From assembly GCA_900557645.1 (NCBI GenBank), contig USSZ01000020.1, positions 1-17,990 on the forward strand: a stretch of DNA of 17,990 nucleotides. Direction: 5' to 3'. Both the position numbers and the translations under genes were made by a program. The DNA is from an uncultured Eubacteriales bacterium (GTDB lineage: Bacteria; Bacillota; Clostridia; Christensenellales; UBA1242). Positions 6,592-14,301 of the stretch are shown here, piece after piece. Every line of letters starts with the position of its first letter. Positions within the stretch are counted from its first letter, which is position 1. Below the pieces are notes generated by a model that saw only the letters and a program-made list of their open reading frames with translations, was not told the origin of the DNA and did no database searches.

Positions 6592-8373
6592 TTAAGCAAC
6601 AACCACTGTATAAACATAATAATCGCCTTCTTCTGTCTTTGTATAGTTGCTTTCATTGTTCAAATATGTGTTTGTATTCTCAGGCTTATCAACAACACTC
6701 TTTAATACTTTTATTGTTTCTGCATTTTTAATTAGAGAACCACAAGACGTGTTTGATGTTAAATCATTGTATATTTCAGCACTATCAATAGTTACTGTTG
6801 TTAAACTTGAACATCCCCAAAATGCCCCATCACCTATACTTGTTACACTTGATGGGATCTCTATACTTGTTAAACTTGAACAATCACGAAATGCATCATC
6901 ACCTATACTTGTTACAATAAAATCATCACCTTCAGTATATATTGTTGCTTTTCCACTATAAGATACTTTCACAGGAAACATATTTTCATTCCCTTGTCCT
7001 AATAGTTCCATTATACTATTACCTTGCATTTCAATATTTGTTGCATCAAGATTAAAAGTTTCTCCACTATTAAATGAAATTGTTGCACAAGCAGTTTGAC
7101 CCAACATAATTTCATATAATGATCTCATAAGCACAGATTGGAAATTTTCTCCCAATGAAAGAAAATCTTCATAAAAAACTTCATAATCAACAAATTCTAT
7201 TGTCATAGGAAATAGTTTTGTTTCATCTCCTCCTGCTAATGTGTATAATTCTTGCATATATGTTTGAACATCTTTCACAAATGTTCTTTCAGTTAATGGT
7301 GTTGTGATATAGAAAAATCCAGCCATAACAATAGTTTCAGCATAACCAGACATATATTCGCTAAATTCTTCAGAAGTATTAAATGTAATTGGTTTTGGTG
7401 CTTCAGCCTCTACATCTATAGTTCTTTTTGAATAAGAACCTGGTATTACTAATTCTGTTTTACTTCCAGTATACTGAGAGATTTCTGCTGTATTGCCTGT
7501 CTCGGTAAACACAAAACTAACATATCTAAACACTTTTTCTATCTCTGCATAGATTGTTACATTTGCTGATGGCATTGTAAATGAATAGCCATCGTCATTT
7601 TTAGTAATTTCATGTTCCTGACTATCACCATTTACTTTATAATATACTCTATTTACAACATATGCATAATCTTCTTCTAATGGATTTGTTTTTACTGTAA
7701 ATTCTACTGTGTCATTTGGTGATACTCTATTGCTTGTTAAAACAATCTCTCCATTCTCAACACTTGTTTCAACGTTATATAACTCTTCTACAAATGTTGC
7801 ATATATTGTAACATTCCCAAGAGGCATTTCAAATTTATTGTCAACTATGTCAACTCTTACACTTGCCCCTTCTACTATGTAATATATCTCTCCTAACATA
7901 TATTCTACATTAGGACTTACTTCAATCTCAACTTCTTCTCCTTCTATTGCTTCAGTTTTATTTGTTGATATACTTCCATTCTCAATATTTGCAATAGTTA
8001 TTTTAAAAAGTTTATCATAGTTTGCTGTATATGTTCCATCTGTTTCATCAGATGCTTTAAAGGTATATTCAAGGTCTTTGCTTACTTCTATTCCGTTTAA
8101 TGTCCAGTTTCTAAACCTATATCCTTCTATATCTTCTGCCTTTATTGTTACTTCTTCTCCTTCAGCATATTCCCCTTGTCCTTCTAATACCACCTCTAAA
8201 CTTGAATTTGTCTCTATATAATACTTATTTCCTTTGGGTAGTAAAAAGATTAATAATAAGGCAACAGTTATTAATGCTAATGCTATTGCTATACTACATA
8301 TTATAATCTTTTTTTTATTGTCAGTTTTATCTTCTTTTGTTACTTCTTTGTGCTCGACCTTTTCTTCTTCCAT
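6592..8373 (-). CDS. membrane-anchored surface protein with InlB-type and BspA-type repeats
   Basis: A 593-residue protein, predicted cytoplasmic charged tail (1-20), one anchor helix (22-46) and a long outside region. Residues about 50-120, 122-195 and 197-279 are three divergent bacterial repeats (InlB B-repeat-like, with GEEVTIKAEDIEGYRFRNW, GEEVEIEVSPNVEYMLG and SPNDTVEFTVKTNP). About 330-470 is a domain I do not recognise. Residues 487-532 are two 23-residue BspA-type leucine-rich repeats (VTSIGDDAFRDCSSLTSIEI and VTSIGDGAFWGCSSLTTVTI), nearly identical at DNA level. The acidic, Thr/Asn-rich composition fits a surface adhesin-like role, which is inference. There is no LPXTG. The ribosome site (GGAGGGAG) is rather far from the ATG (about 13 nt). 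Its promoter has an unusual G6 tract. Confidence 0.8.
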   Translation of the reverse strand: MEEEKVEHKEVTKEDKTDNKKKIIICSIAIALALITVALLLIFLLPKGNKYYIETNSSLEVVLEGQGEYAEGEEVTIKAEDIEGYRFRNWTLNGIEVSKDLEYTFKASDETDGTYTANYDKLFKITIANIENGSISTNKTEAIEGEEVEIEVSPNVEYMLGEIYYIVEGASVRVDIVDNKFEMPLGNVTIYATFVEELYNVETSVENGEIVLTSNRVSPNDTVEFTVKTNPLEEDYAYVVNRVYYKVNGDSQEHEITKNDDGYSFTMPSANVTIYAEIEKVFRYVSFVFTETGNTAEISQYTGSKTELVIPGSYSKRTIDVEAEAPKPITFNTSEEFSEYMSGYAETIVMAGFFYITTPLTERTFVKDVQTYMQELYTLAGGDETKLFPMTIEFVDYEVFYEDFLSLGENFQSVLMRSLYEIMLGQTACATISFNSGETFNLDATNIEMQGNSIMELLGQGNENMFPVKVSYSGKATIYTEGDDFIVTSIGDDAFRDCSSLTSIEIPSSVTSIGDGAFWGCSSLTTVTIDSAEIYNDLTSNTSCGSLIKNAETIKVLKSVVDKPENTNTYLNNESNYTKTEEGDYYVYTVVVA

Positions 8374-8425
8374 TTATTTTTATCTTCTCCCTCCTTTTTC
8401 TTTATTATCTTATTTTTCATTATCT

Positions 8426-8450
8426 ATTATACCCCCCGCTATTTTGTCAA
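8426..8450 (-). promoter_or_regulatory. surface-protein promoter with G6 tract and short spacer
   Basis: On the minus strand a perfect TTGACA (8445-8450) and a perfect TATAAT (8426-8431) are separated by only 13 nt, six of which are a G-run (8432-8437) touching the -10. A 17-nt spacer would be normal. Length change of the G-run would change promoter strength. A later GATAAT at 20 nt is an alternative -10. Confidence 0.5.
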
Positions 8451-8539
8451 ACGAAAATGGCGTCATTTTTGTTTAAAAAATATATTTTTATCATTTTAAA
8501 ATAAAAAAAACATAATGTTAAATAAAAAATAATTTTTAT

Positions 8540-8625
8540 GACTATGTGATAATATGCTTAACAAGCATATTTCATTGCCAAAGGCAATGAGAAATTTGAT
8601 GAAATCAAATTTCAATCACATAGTC
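8540..8625. repeat. 86-nt cloverleaf inverted-repeat element
   Basis: Four perfect stems in 86 nt. The outer stem is GACTATGTGAT (8540-8550) with ATCACATAGTC (8615-8625). Inside are AATATGCTT-AAC-AAGCATATT (8551-8571), TCATTGCC-AAA-GGCAATGA (8572-8590) and GAAATTTGAT-GAA-ATCAAATTTC (8591-8613). Only base 8614 is unpaired at the junction, and every loop is 3 nt. TTTTTA (8533-8538) and TAAAAA (8630-8635) can extend the outer stem. It lies between the terminator of the SSB-like gene and the promoter of the surface-protein gene, so it need not be transcribed. The rest of 8374-8697 is the promoter, AT-rich filler and that terminator. Confidence 0.85.
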
Positions 8626-8670
8626 CCACTAAAAAACACAACTTAATTCCACATTTTTTTAAATAAAAAA

Positions 8671-8690
8671 AGAGAGATTTTAATCTCTCT
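8671..8690 (-). terminator. terminator of the deacetylase/SSB-like operon
   Basis: AGAGAGATT (8671-8679) and AATCTCTCT (8682-8690) form the stem, followed on the minus strand by TTTTTTTATTT. It is 7 nt past the stop at 8698. Confidence 0.85.
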
Positions 8691-8697
8691 AATTATT

Positions 8698-9369
8698 TTA
8701 AGCACCATATTCTTGATCATTTTCAACTTGGCTTTCAATCGCAATTTTCTGACAAGAAACTTCATAAGCAGTGCGTTGTTCGTAAACACCTTCACCCACT
8801 TCTTTTCTATAATCTCTTGATTGTATTCTGCCAGTTAATGAAATTTTTGTTCCTACTTTTTGATTTTGAATAAATTTAGCATTTCTTCCCCATAAAATAC
8901 AAGGAATATAATCTGACTTATTAAAATTAGGTCTATTTACTGCAATCAAAACATCACAAATCTGTCTGTTAAAAGGTGTAGTTCTGTAAATTGGGTCTTT
9001 ACAAATATAGCCAGTTAAGCATAATTCATTTGTATTTTCATCATTGAAATGTTCTTTACCAAGCACTTCTTTGACAAAAAATGAAAGAATCAAACGACTT
9101 TTGCCATCTACTATTCTATTATAACTTCTAAACTCCCCTCCGAAAGCAACTTTTTCATCTTTTTGTAAATTTAATTCATAGCCTTTTAATAGTTTTTCTG
9201 AAATTGTAAATGGTAATACATCTACAGCCTCAGATAATCTATCTACTGCAATTTTCCCTTCGTAAAACGTTTCACCCTCTACTTCAAATTTATTAAATGA
9301 AGAATCTTGTATTTTACCTATAATTTTTCCTCTGTTGTTTGGCATTGAAATTGCTGTTGTATTGTTCAT
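8698..9369 (-). CDS. tandem OB-fold single-stranded-DNA-binding-like protein
   Basis: A 223-residue protein with two apparent OB folds. The second (about 114-212) is clearly SSB-like: ELCLTGYICKDPIYRTTPFN, ICDVLIAVNRPNFNKSDYIP, CILWGRNAKF and VGTKISLTGRIQSRDY. The first (about 12-103) has the same strand rhythm (RGKIIGKI, EGKIAVDR, DEKVAFGGEFRSYNRI) but little sequence identity. Ordinary SSB has one OB fold and an acidic tail ending in DDDIPF-like residues that recruits repair proteins; this one ends VENDQEYGA and lacks it. It is therefore probably an accessory ssDNA-binding protein rather than the main Ssb. AAGGAG sits 7 nt before the ATG. It begins 11 nt after the deacetylase stop on the same strand, so co-transcription is likely. 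Confidence 0.8.
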   Translation of the reverse strand: MNNTTAISMPNNRGKIIGKIQDSSFNKFEVEGETFYEGKIAVDRLSEAVDVLPFTISEKLLKGYELNLQKDEKVAFGGEFRSYNRIVDGKSRLILSFFVKEVLGKEHFNDENTNELCLTGYICKDPIYRTTPFNRQICDVLIAVNRPNFNKSDYIPCILWGRNAKFIQNQKVGTKISLTGRIQSRDYRKEVGEGVYEQRTAYEVSCQKIAIESQVENDQEYGA

Positions 9370-9380
9370 ATTTTCTCCTT

Positions 9381-10145
9381 TTAATTTTTATGCTGAACAC
9401 CGTTGGAATCAATAGTAAAATTTTCAGAATAAATAAGTTCACCAACGCTCGTAACCTTATAACCTTTCATTGTAAGCCAATCAAGAGTTAATCTTAATGA
9501 TTCTGTAACATGATCAGCATTATTATGCATTAAAATAATCGACCCATTTTGAACATGATTCATAACCCTGCTTGTAACTTCACTTGCAGACAAACCTTTC
9601 CAATCGAGTGTATCTACGTCCCATTGCACTGCACTAAGTCCAAGTGAAGAACAAACATTTAATAAATCATTATTATAAGAGCCATAAGGTGGTCTGAAAA
9701 CTTTTACTTCTTTCCCAGTGATTTCAGTAATTTTTTCCATTGAAGTTGTAAGTTCGTTTTTTATTGTAGTTTTATCAAGTTTTACCATATCAGGATGAGT
9801 ATTAGAATGAGTCCCAATTTCAAGCCCTGCTTCGTCTATTGCCTTAACCATATCTGGATATTTATCAATCCAAAATCCTACTAAAAAGAATGTTGCCGAT
9901 GCATCATATTCTTTGAGAATATCAATAATTTCTTGCGTTTTATCTGCACCCCATGCAGCATCAAATGAAATTGCGACTTGTTTCTCTTGGGTATCTACCC
10001 TATAAATAGGGACAAGCCTTGAAGAAGAGCCAAACCACACTTGTGCACATGCCCCACCTTCAAAAGAAATACATAAAAGAATAACAACAGCAAGCATTAC
10101 AAAAAAGATTTTAATGGTTCTTGATTTGATTACACAAAATGGCAT
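9381..10145 (-). CDS. polysaccharide deacetylase, PdaB-like (NodB domain)
   Basis: Predicted secreted or membrane-anchored carbohydrate-esterase family 4 enzyme, 254 residues, removing N-acetyl groups from peptidoglycan or a related glycan. A basic start and hydrophobic segment (11-28) followed by GACA-QVW suggests a signal peptide cut after Ala34, or an anchor. NodB motifs: VAISFDAAWG (57-66), where FDAAWG is the variant of TFDDG typical of the PdaB sporulation group, metal-binding H113-x3-H117 in HSNTHPD, RPPYGSYN (151-158), DVDTLDWKG (176-184) and ILMHN (204-208). The catalytic Asp62 is kept, while the second Asp of TFDDG is Ala, as usual for PdaB. GAGG lies 7 nt before the ATG. It is the first gene of a likely operon with the SSB-like gene. 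The PdaB type hints at a spore-forming ancestry. Confidence 0.92.
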   Translation of the reverse strand: MPFCVIKSRTIKIFFVMLAVVILLCISFEGGACAQVWFGSSSRLVPIYRVDTQEKQVAISFDAAWGADKTQEIIDILKEYDASATFFLVGFWIDKYPDMVKAIDEAGLEIGTHSNTHPDMVKLDKTTIKNELTTSMEKITEITGKEVKVFRPPYGSYNNDLLNVCSSLGLSAVQWDVDTLDWKGLSASEVTSRVMNHVQNGSIILMHNNADHVTESLRLTLDWLTMKGYKVTSVGELIYSENFTIDSNGVQHKN

Positions 10146-10259
10146 TACAAACCTCGCTTTTAATAATAAAATAATAAAGAATTTTTACCAATGAGAAAAT
10201 TGCAACAATACAAACTAATATAAAGAATATTGTCGAATTTTTTCATTTTTGAATTATTG

Positions 10260-10329
10260 ACTATATTTTGTTTAAATATAATCAAGTGAAATTTACTATG
10301 CTTGCTGACTTTAATAAACAAAATATAGT
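10260..10329. repeat. 15-bp perfect inverted repeat, 40-nt spacer
   Basis: ACTATATTTTGTTTA (10260-10274) is repeated inverted at 10315-10329 (TAAACAAAATATAGT). It lies in the gene-free stretch 10146-10499 between divergent genes, about 115 nt from the deacetylase start. No flanking target duplication is visible. The rest of the stretch contains the promoter at 10446-10474 and nothing else I can name. Confidence 0.7.
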
Positions 10330-10445
10330 TTTAATGAATGCTTTATTGAAAATATGTTTCATTTAGCATCTCGTAAATAAAGTATGTATGTCTTTTTTTA
10401 CTTATGACAAATCATGTCTAAATTTATAATTTTATATTTTCCCAC

Positions 10446-10474
10446 TTGATAAATATTAAAAATTGTGATAATAT
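10446..10474 (+). promoter_or_regulatory. sigma-A promoter of the frameshifted membrane-protein gene
   Basis: TTGATA (10446-10451), a 17-nt spacer and TAATAT (10469-10474), followed by AAGGAG (10486-10491) and ATG 10500. It fixes the intended start of the gene. Confidence 0.65.
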
Positions 10475-10499
10475 ATTTTATATAAAAGGAGATTTAATT

Positions 10500-11478
10500 A
10501 TGCTTCAAAAAGAATTAGAAGGTTAAGAAAAATAGAGAAAAACATCATTTATCTGAAAACACAAAAAGTAATTTAAAAATAGCTGGAGGATTTACTGCTG
10601 GATTAATTATATTGGGAGGTGTAATCTCAGCAGCTGCTGTACCTATATCAATGATAAAATCTGATAGAAATCAAAAACTTAATACTTTAAATGAAACTGA
10701 TAATAAGATTGTTGAAACTGTAAGAGAAAAATCAGGATATGATGATTTTATTCCTCATACTTTACAATTTGAAGATGATGGAAATTATTCAATACTTGGA
10801 ACTGCAAAAGAAAAATTTGGAAAAGATACTGCTTCGGCTTATATAAAGTTATCTTTTGAAGGTAACAAAGAAGATTCTTATAAGGTTGCTTCTGCCTTCG
10901 AAAATTTTAAAACAAATGTTCCATCTTCAAAAATTTCAGAAAATTTTTTCTCTGGCAGTTTTGATAACGAATATACAAGAGCTAATTCTTATGATTGGGA
11001 TAATTATAATAATTATTATAATTTACATAATGAAGTTTTAAATCTTTTAGAAAATTCTTCAAATTATTATGTAAATGTAATAGGAAATTCTAAAGATTTT
11101 AACAATTCATTACTAAAAAGCTGCTTATTTAGTAATCCAACAGTTCTACCAGAAATAAGTACAACTATAAAATCTTTTTTCTCAAGAATTGACCTTTCTT
11201 CTGAATTAATTTCAAATGGAACTGCTGTTTTTAATATAAGCAACTTAGAAAACCAAGATGATAAAAAAATATTTTATATTGATTACATTAAATTTCTTGG
11301 AGATGATATGGAAGCAGAACGTGCAAAAATATCAATAACTGGAGAAAATTTATCTGAAAAAGAAGCATATGATTGTTTTATTTATGACTTAGATAATGTT
11401 AGATTTTCAATAGTTGATTCTCAGAAAATAAATGAAAATAATCAACTTGAATATACAGAAGATTTTCTTTTAATTTAA
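10500..11478 (+). CDS. membrane-anchored protein of unknown function, apparent 5' frameshift
   Basis: The promoter and an ideal ribosome site (AAGGAG, 8 nt spacing) point to ATG 10500, but that frame stops after MLQKELEG at 10524. The long frame is one base off. It is open from just after TAG 10516-10518 and reads KVKKNREKHHLSENTKSNLK, then a transmembrane helix (IAGGFTAGLIILGGVISAAA, about 10579-10638), then about 280 polar residues to TAA at 11476. Removing one G of the GG at 10521-10522 would join the frames. The only in-frame starts later are weak (TTG 10612 and ATG 10651), inside or after the helix and without a proper ribosome site. The outside domain (LQFEDDGNYSILGTAKEKFG, IFYIDYIKFLGDDMEAERAK) matches nothing I recognise. 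It is either a recent pseudogene, a sequencing error or true recoding; an indel is most likely. Confidence 0.6.
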
Positions 11479-11527
11479 TAGCATTAAAAAATTAATATTA
11501 ATTCATATAGTTTAAACTGAATAAATA

Positions 11528-11581
11528 AAAAATACAAGAATTTGTTATCTAAATATTAAAGAAGCAAATTCTTGTATTTTT
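11528..11581. terminator. long-stem bidirectional terminator
   Basis: AAAAATACAAGAATTTG (11528-11544) pairs perfectly with 11565-11581, a 17-bp stem around a 20-nt loop, with T-runs on both strands. It separates the convergent membrane-protein gene (+) and topoisomerase subunit A (-). Confidence 0.85.
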
Positions 11582-11622
11582 CTTTTTATTTTAAACATAT
11601 AAATTCTTATTTCTTTCTAATT

Positions 11623-14109
11623 CTATATTAATTTATTTATTGTAAAGAAATTTTTCTTGATTATTTCATTACCTTGCGAAAGTCTATCACTCTCTGGTAT
11701 CTTTTTTGTGTCTAGTGGCAAAATTTTAAGACCAAAATCAACAGCAAGAGTGCAATTACCATCAACTCCACAAACATAGAAAACATTTTTGCAAGTTTTT
11801 GCAAAGTTGATATATTTAAGTCCTTTTCTATAGCGTTGTGAAATTGGGAATTCTTTTGTAGATATCTTTTTGATATAACCATTATCAGTTACAACAATAA
11901 CATGAGAAAAATCAAGTTGAGAGGCAAATACGACACTATCCCCATCATCAAGATTAATACCTTTTACACCACCAGAAATACGTCCTTGAGTTGGCACATC
12001 AGATTTATCAAAATTTAAAGACATTCCTTTCTTTGTAAGCATTAAAATACTTTTTCCATTTTTATCAACTTCAACTGATTTTACTTCATCTCCATCACTT
12101 AACTTGCAAACTTGATAGAAAGGTTTGCCCACCATCATTTCACTTACATCACTTTTCTTCACCATTCCATTTTTTGTCATAAAGAGCAAACTTCCTTCTT
12201 CTGGTAATTTCATTATGCAGACTGGCATTTCATTTAATGATGATGCTTTTTCTATAGAAAGAAGACTTAAACCTTTATCTCTCCACTTGCATTCTTTTAT
12301 TTCACTAACCTTTCTTTTTATAGCATTACCTTGACTTGTGAAAATTAAAATTGTATCAGAAGAAGAGAATGTTTCAACCTGAATTGGTATATCATTTATA
12401 GTTGAATTATCTGCAATACCTTTTGTTGACATAGCATAATTTTTAGTCGTAACTTTTTTAACAGTGTTTCCTGCAGAAATGGACATTATATAATTTTTTG
12501 AAGAATCATCATCTTCTTTAACGCTTTCAAGTTTAATTTCACTATTGCCAAGAATATGAGACTTTCTTGAACTATTATATCCCTTTTTAATTTCAAGAAG
12601 TTCTTTTTTAACAACATCATATTGTGCTCTTTTTGAAGCAAGGATTTCTTCATATTCTTTAATTTTTTTCTTTAATCCTTCAAGTTCTTCTTCAAGTTTA
12701 TTTACTTCCAAATGAACAAGTCTTGCAAGACGCATATCTAAAATTGCTTGTGCTTGTTTTTCAGACAAACTAAATTTATCTTTTAATTTTTGTTTTGCTT
12801 CTCCTACTGATGCAGATTTTTTGATTATTTTAATGACTTCGTCAATATTTTTAATTGCTATAAGTAGTCCCTCAACAATATGCGCCCTTTCTTTTGCAAC
12901 ATTCAAATCATATTTTGTTCTTCTAACAATTATTTCTCGTTGATATTGAGCATAATACGAAACTATTTCAAGAAGATTTAAAAGTTTTGGCTTCCCCCCA
13001 GCAATTGCGACCATATTAATACCATAAGAAATTTGAAGATTGGTTGCTTTAAAAAGATATTCAAGGATTTTTTTAGGGTCAGCATCTTTTTTTAACTTGA
13101 TAACTGCTCTCATTCCATTTCTATCTGATTCATCTCTTATATCTGTTACTGAAGAAAGTTTTTCTTTATTTTCTTCTTTTAATTCTGCAATCTTTTGAAG
13201 TAATTGTGCTTTATTCACTTGATAAGGCAGTTCAGTAATAATTAAACTTGGTTTATCTCCGTTTTTTTCAATACTTACCTTTGCACGAATGATAATTTTG
13301 CCCTTACCAGTTTTATAAGCCTGTTCAAGTCCATCTTCATTTGAAATTATTTCACCACCGGAAGGGAAATCAGGTGCTTTTATTATTTTCATCAAATCAT
13401 TTATTTTGATATTTGGATTATTAATATACGCAACAACTCCATCAATTACCTCACCTAAATTATGTGGAGGAATGTTAGTTGCAACACCTACAGCAATTCC
13501 AGAAGCACCATTTACAAGAAGATTAGGAAATCTTCCAGGAAACATATCGGGCTCTTTTAACGTATCATCAAAGTTTAAACTCCATCTAACAGTATCTTTT
13601 TCTAAATCTCGCATAAGTTCCATAGCAAGTGGAGTGAGTCTTGTTTCTGTATAACGCATAGCGGCTGGAGAATCACCATCAATCGAGCCGAAGTTTCCAT
13701 GCCCATCAACAAGAGGCGCTCTTAAGACCCAATCTTGAGCCATACGGCACATTGCATCATATACCGAACTATCACCATGTGGATGATATTTACCAAGACA
13801 ATCACCGACAATTCTTGCACTTTTTCTATAAGGCTTGTCCGGAGTTACACCAAGTTCAAGCATTGAATAAAGAATACGGCGTTGAACGGGTTTTAAACCA
13901 TCTTCAACTCTAGGAAGTGCCCTATCCATAACAACGCATTCAGTATATGGAATCATAGAATCGTGAAGAACTTCACTCATACTTTTATAAATTATGCCCT
14001 TTTCATCTCCATTATCTGAACCATTATTATCATTTTCTGAAGTTTGAATAATTTCTTCCTCGTCTCCGTAATTCAATTTTTCTTGCTCAAAGTTGTTCTT
14101 ATTTTGCAT
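11623..14109 (-). CDS. parC: type IIA DNA topoisomerase subunit A (ParC/GyrA)
   Basis: DNA-breaking subunit of a topoisomerase IV/gyrase heterotetramer, 828 residues. An acidic, low-complexity N-terminus (about 10-40) precedes the catalytic domain: ALPRVEDGLKPVQRRILYSM, RKSARIVGDCLGKYHPHGDS, the catalytic Tyr153 in MRYTE, and FPNLLVNGASGIAVGVATNI. The quinolone-site residues equivalent to E. coli GyrA Ser83 and Asp87 are Ser114 and Asp118, the sensitive type. The C-terminal beta-propeller has no clear QRRGGKG GyrA box; the nearest strings are STKGIADN and QGRISGGVKG, and NFDDTLKEP is more ParC-like. Both favour topoisomerase IV, but gyrase cannot be excluded. Start: AGGAG lies 6 nt before ATG 14107-14109; an upstream TTG at 14139 has no ribosome site. 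It follows subunit B by 192 nt with no terminator between. Confidence 0.9.
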   Translation of the reverse strand: MQNKNNFEQEKLNYGDEEEIIQTSENDNNGSDNGDEKGIIYKSMSEVLHDSMIPYTECVVMDRALPRVEDGLKPVQRRILYSMLELGVTPDKPYRKSARIVGDCLGKYHPHGDSSVYDAMCRMAQDWVLRAPLVDGHGNFGSIDGDSPAAMRYTETRLTPLAMELMRDLEKDTVRWSLNFDDTLKEPDMFPGRFPNLLVNGASGIAVGVATNIPPHNLGEVIDGVVAYINNPNIKINDLMKIIKAPDFPSGGEIISNEDGLEQAYKTGKGKIIIRAKVSIEKNGDKPSLIITELPYQVNKAQLLQKIAELKEENKEKLSSVTDIRDESDRNGMRAVIKLKKDADPKKILEYLFKATNLQISYGINMVAIAGGKPKLLNLLEIVSYYAQYQREIIVRRTKYDLNVAKERAHIVEGLLIAIKNIDEVIKIIKKSASVGEAKQKLKDKFSLSEKQAQAILDMRLARLVHLEVNKLEEELEGLKKKIKEYEEILASKRAQYDVVKKELLEIKKGYNSSRKSHILGNSEIKLESVKEDDDSSKNYIMSISAGNTVKKVTTKNYAMSTKGIADNSTINDIPIQVETFSSSDTILIFTSQGNAIKRKVSEIKECKWRDKGLSLLSIEKASSLNEMPVCIMKLPEEGSLLFMTKNGMVKKSDVSEMMVGKPFYQVCKLSDGDEVKSVEVDKNGKSILMLTKKGMSLNFDKSDVPTQGRISGGVKGINLDDGDSVVFASQLDFSHVIVVTDNGYIKKISTKEFPISQRYRKGLKYINFAKTCKNVFYVCGVDGNCTLAVDFGLKILPLDTKKIPESDRLSQGNEIIKKNFFTINKLI

Positions 14110-14301
14110 AATTTCTCCTAAATTTAATTTGTAAACCAAACAAAAAAAATATTTTTCAAATTTATTTTAATTTTTTTATTGTTTTTATTTATATTTATAT
14201 TTTTAATCAATTTATTTTTTATTTATTTTTATTTTTTAATAATTTATAATTAAATATTTTTATTTATTTTGTCGTATTTAATTTATTATTTATTTTTTAT
14301 T
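14110..14301. other. almost pure A/T spacer between topoisomerase subunit genes
   Basis: Only five of the 141 bases from 14161 to 14301 are G or C. The subunit A ribosome site is at its left end. I see no hairpin terminator or -35/-10 pair worth naming, so the two genes are probably co-transcribed. Confidence 0.8.

Noticed and set aside
8540..8625. tRNA or tRNA-like gene
   Set aside because: All three inner loops are 3 nt, there is no 7-nt anticodon or T-loop, no conserved TTC and no CCA; the resemblance is only topological.
10515..10530. Programmed +1 frameshift in the membrane-protein gene
   Set aside because: The site GAA GGT TAA is unlike the known CTT TGA type, and re-pairing of the glycine tRNA on GTT would be poor; an indel is more likely.
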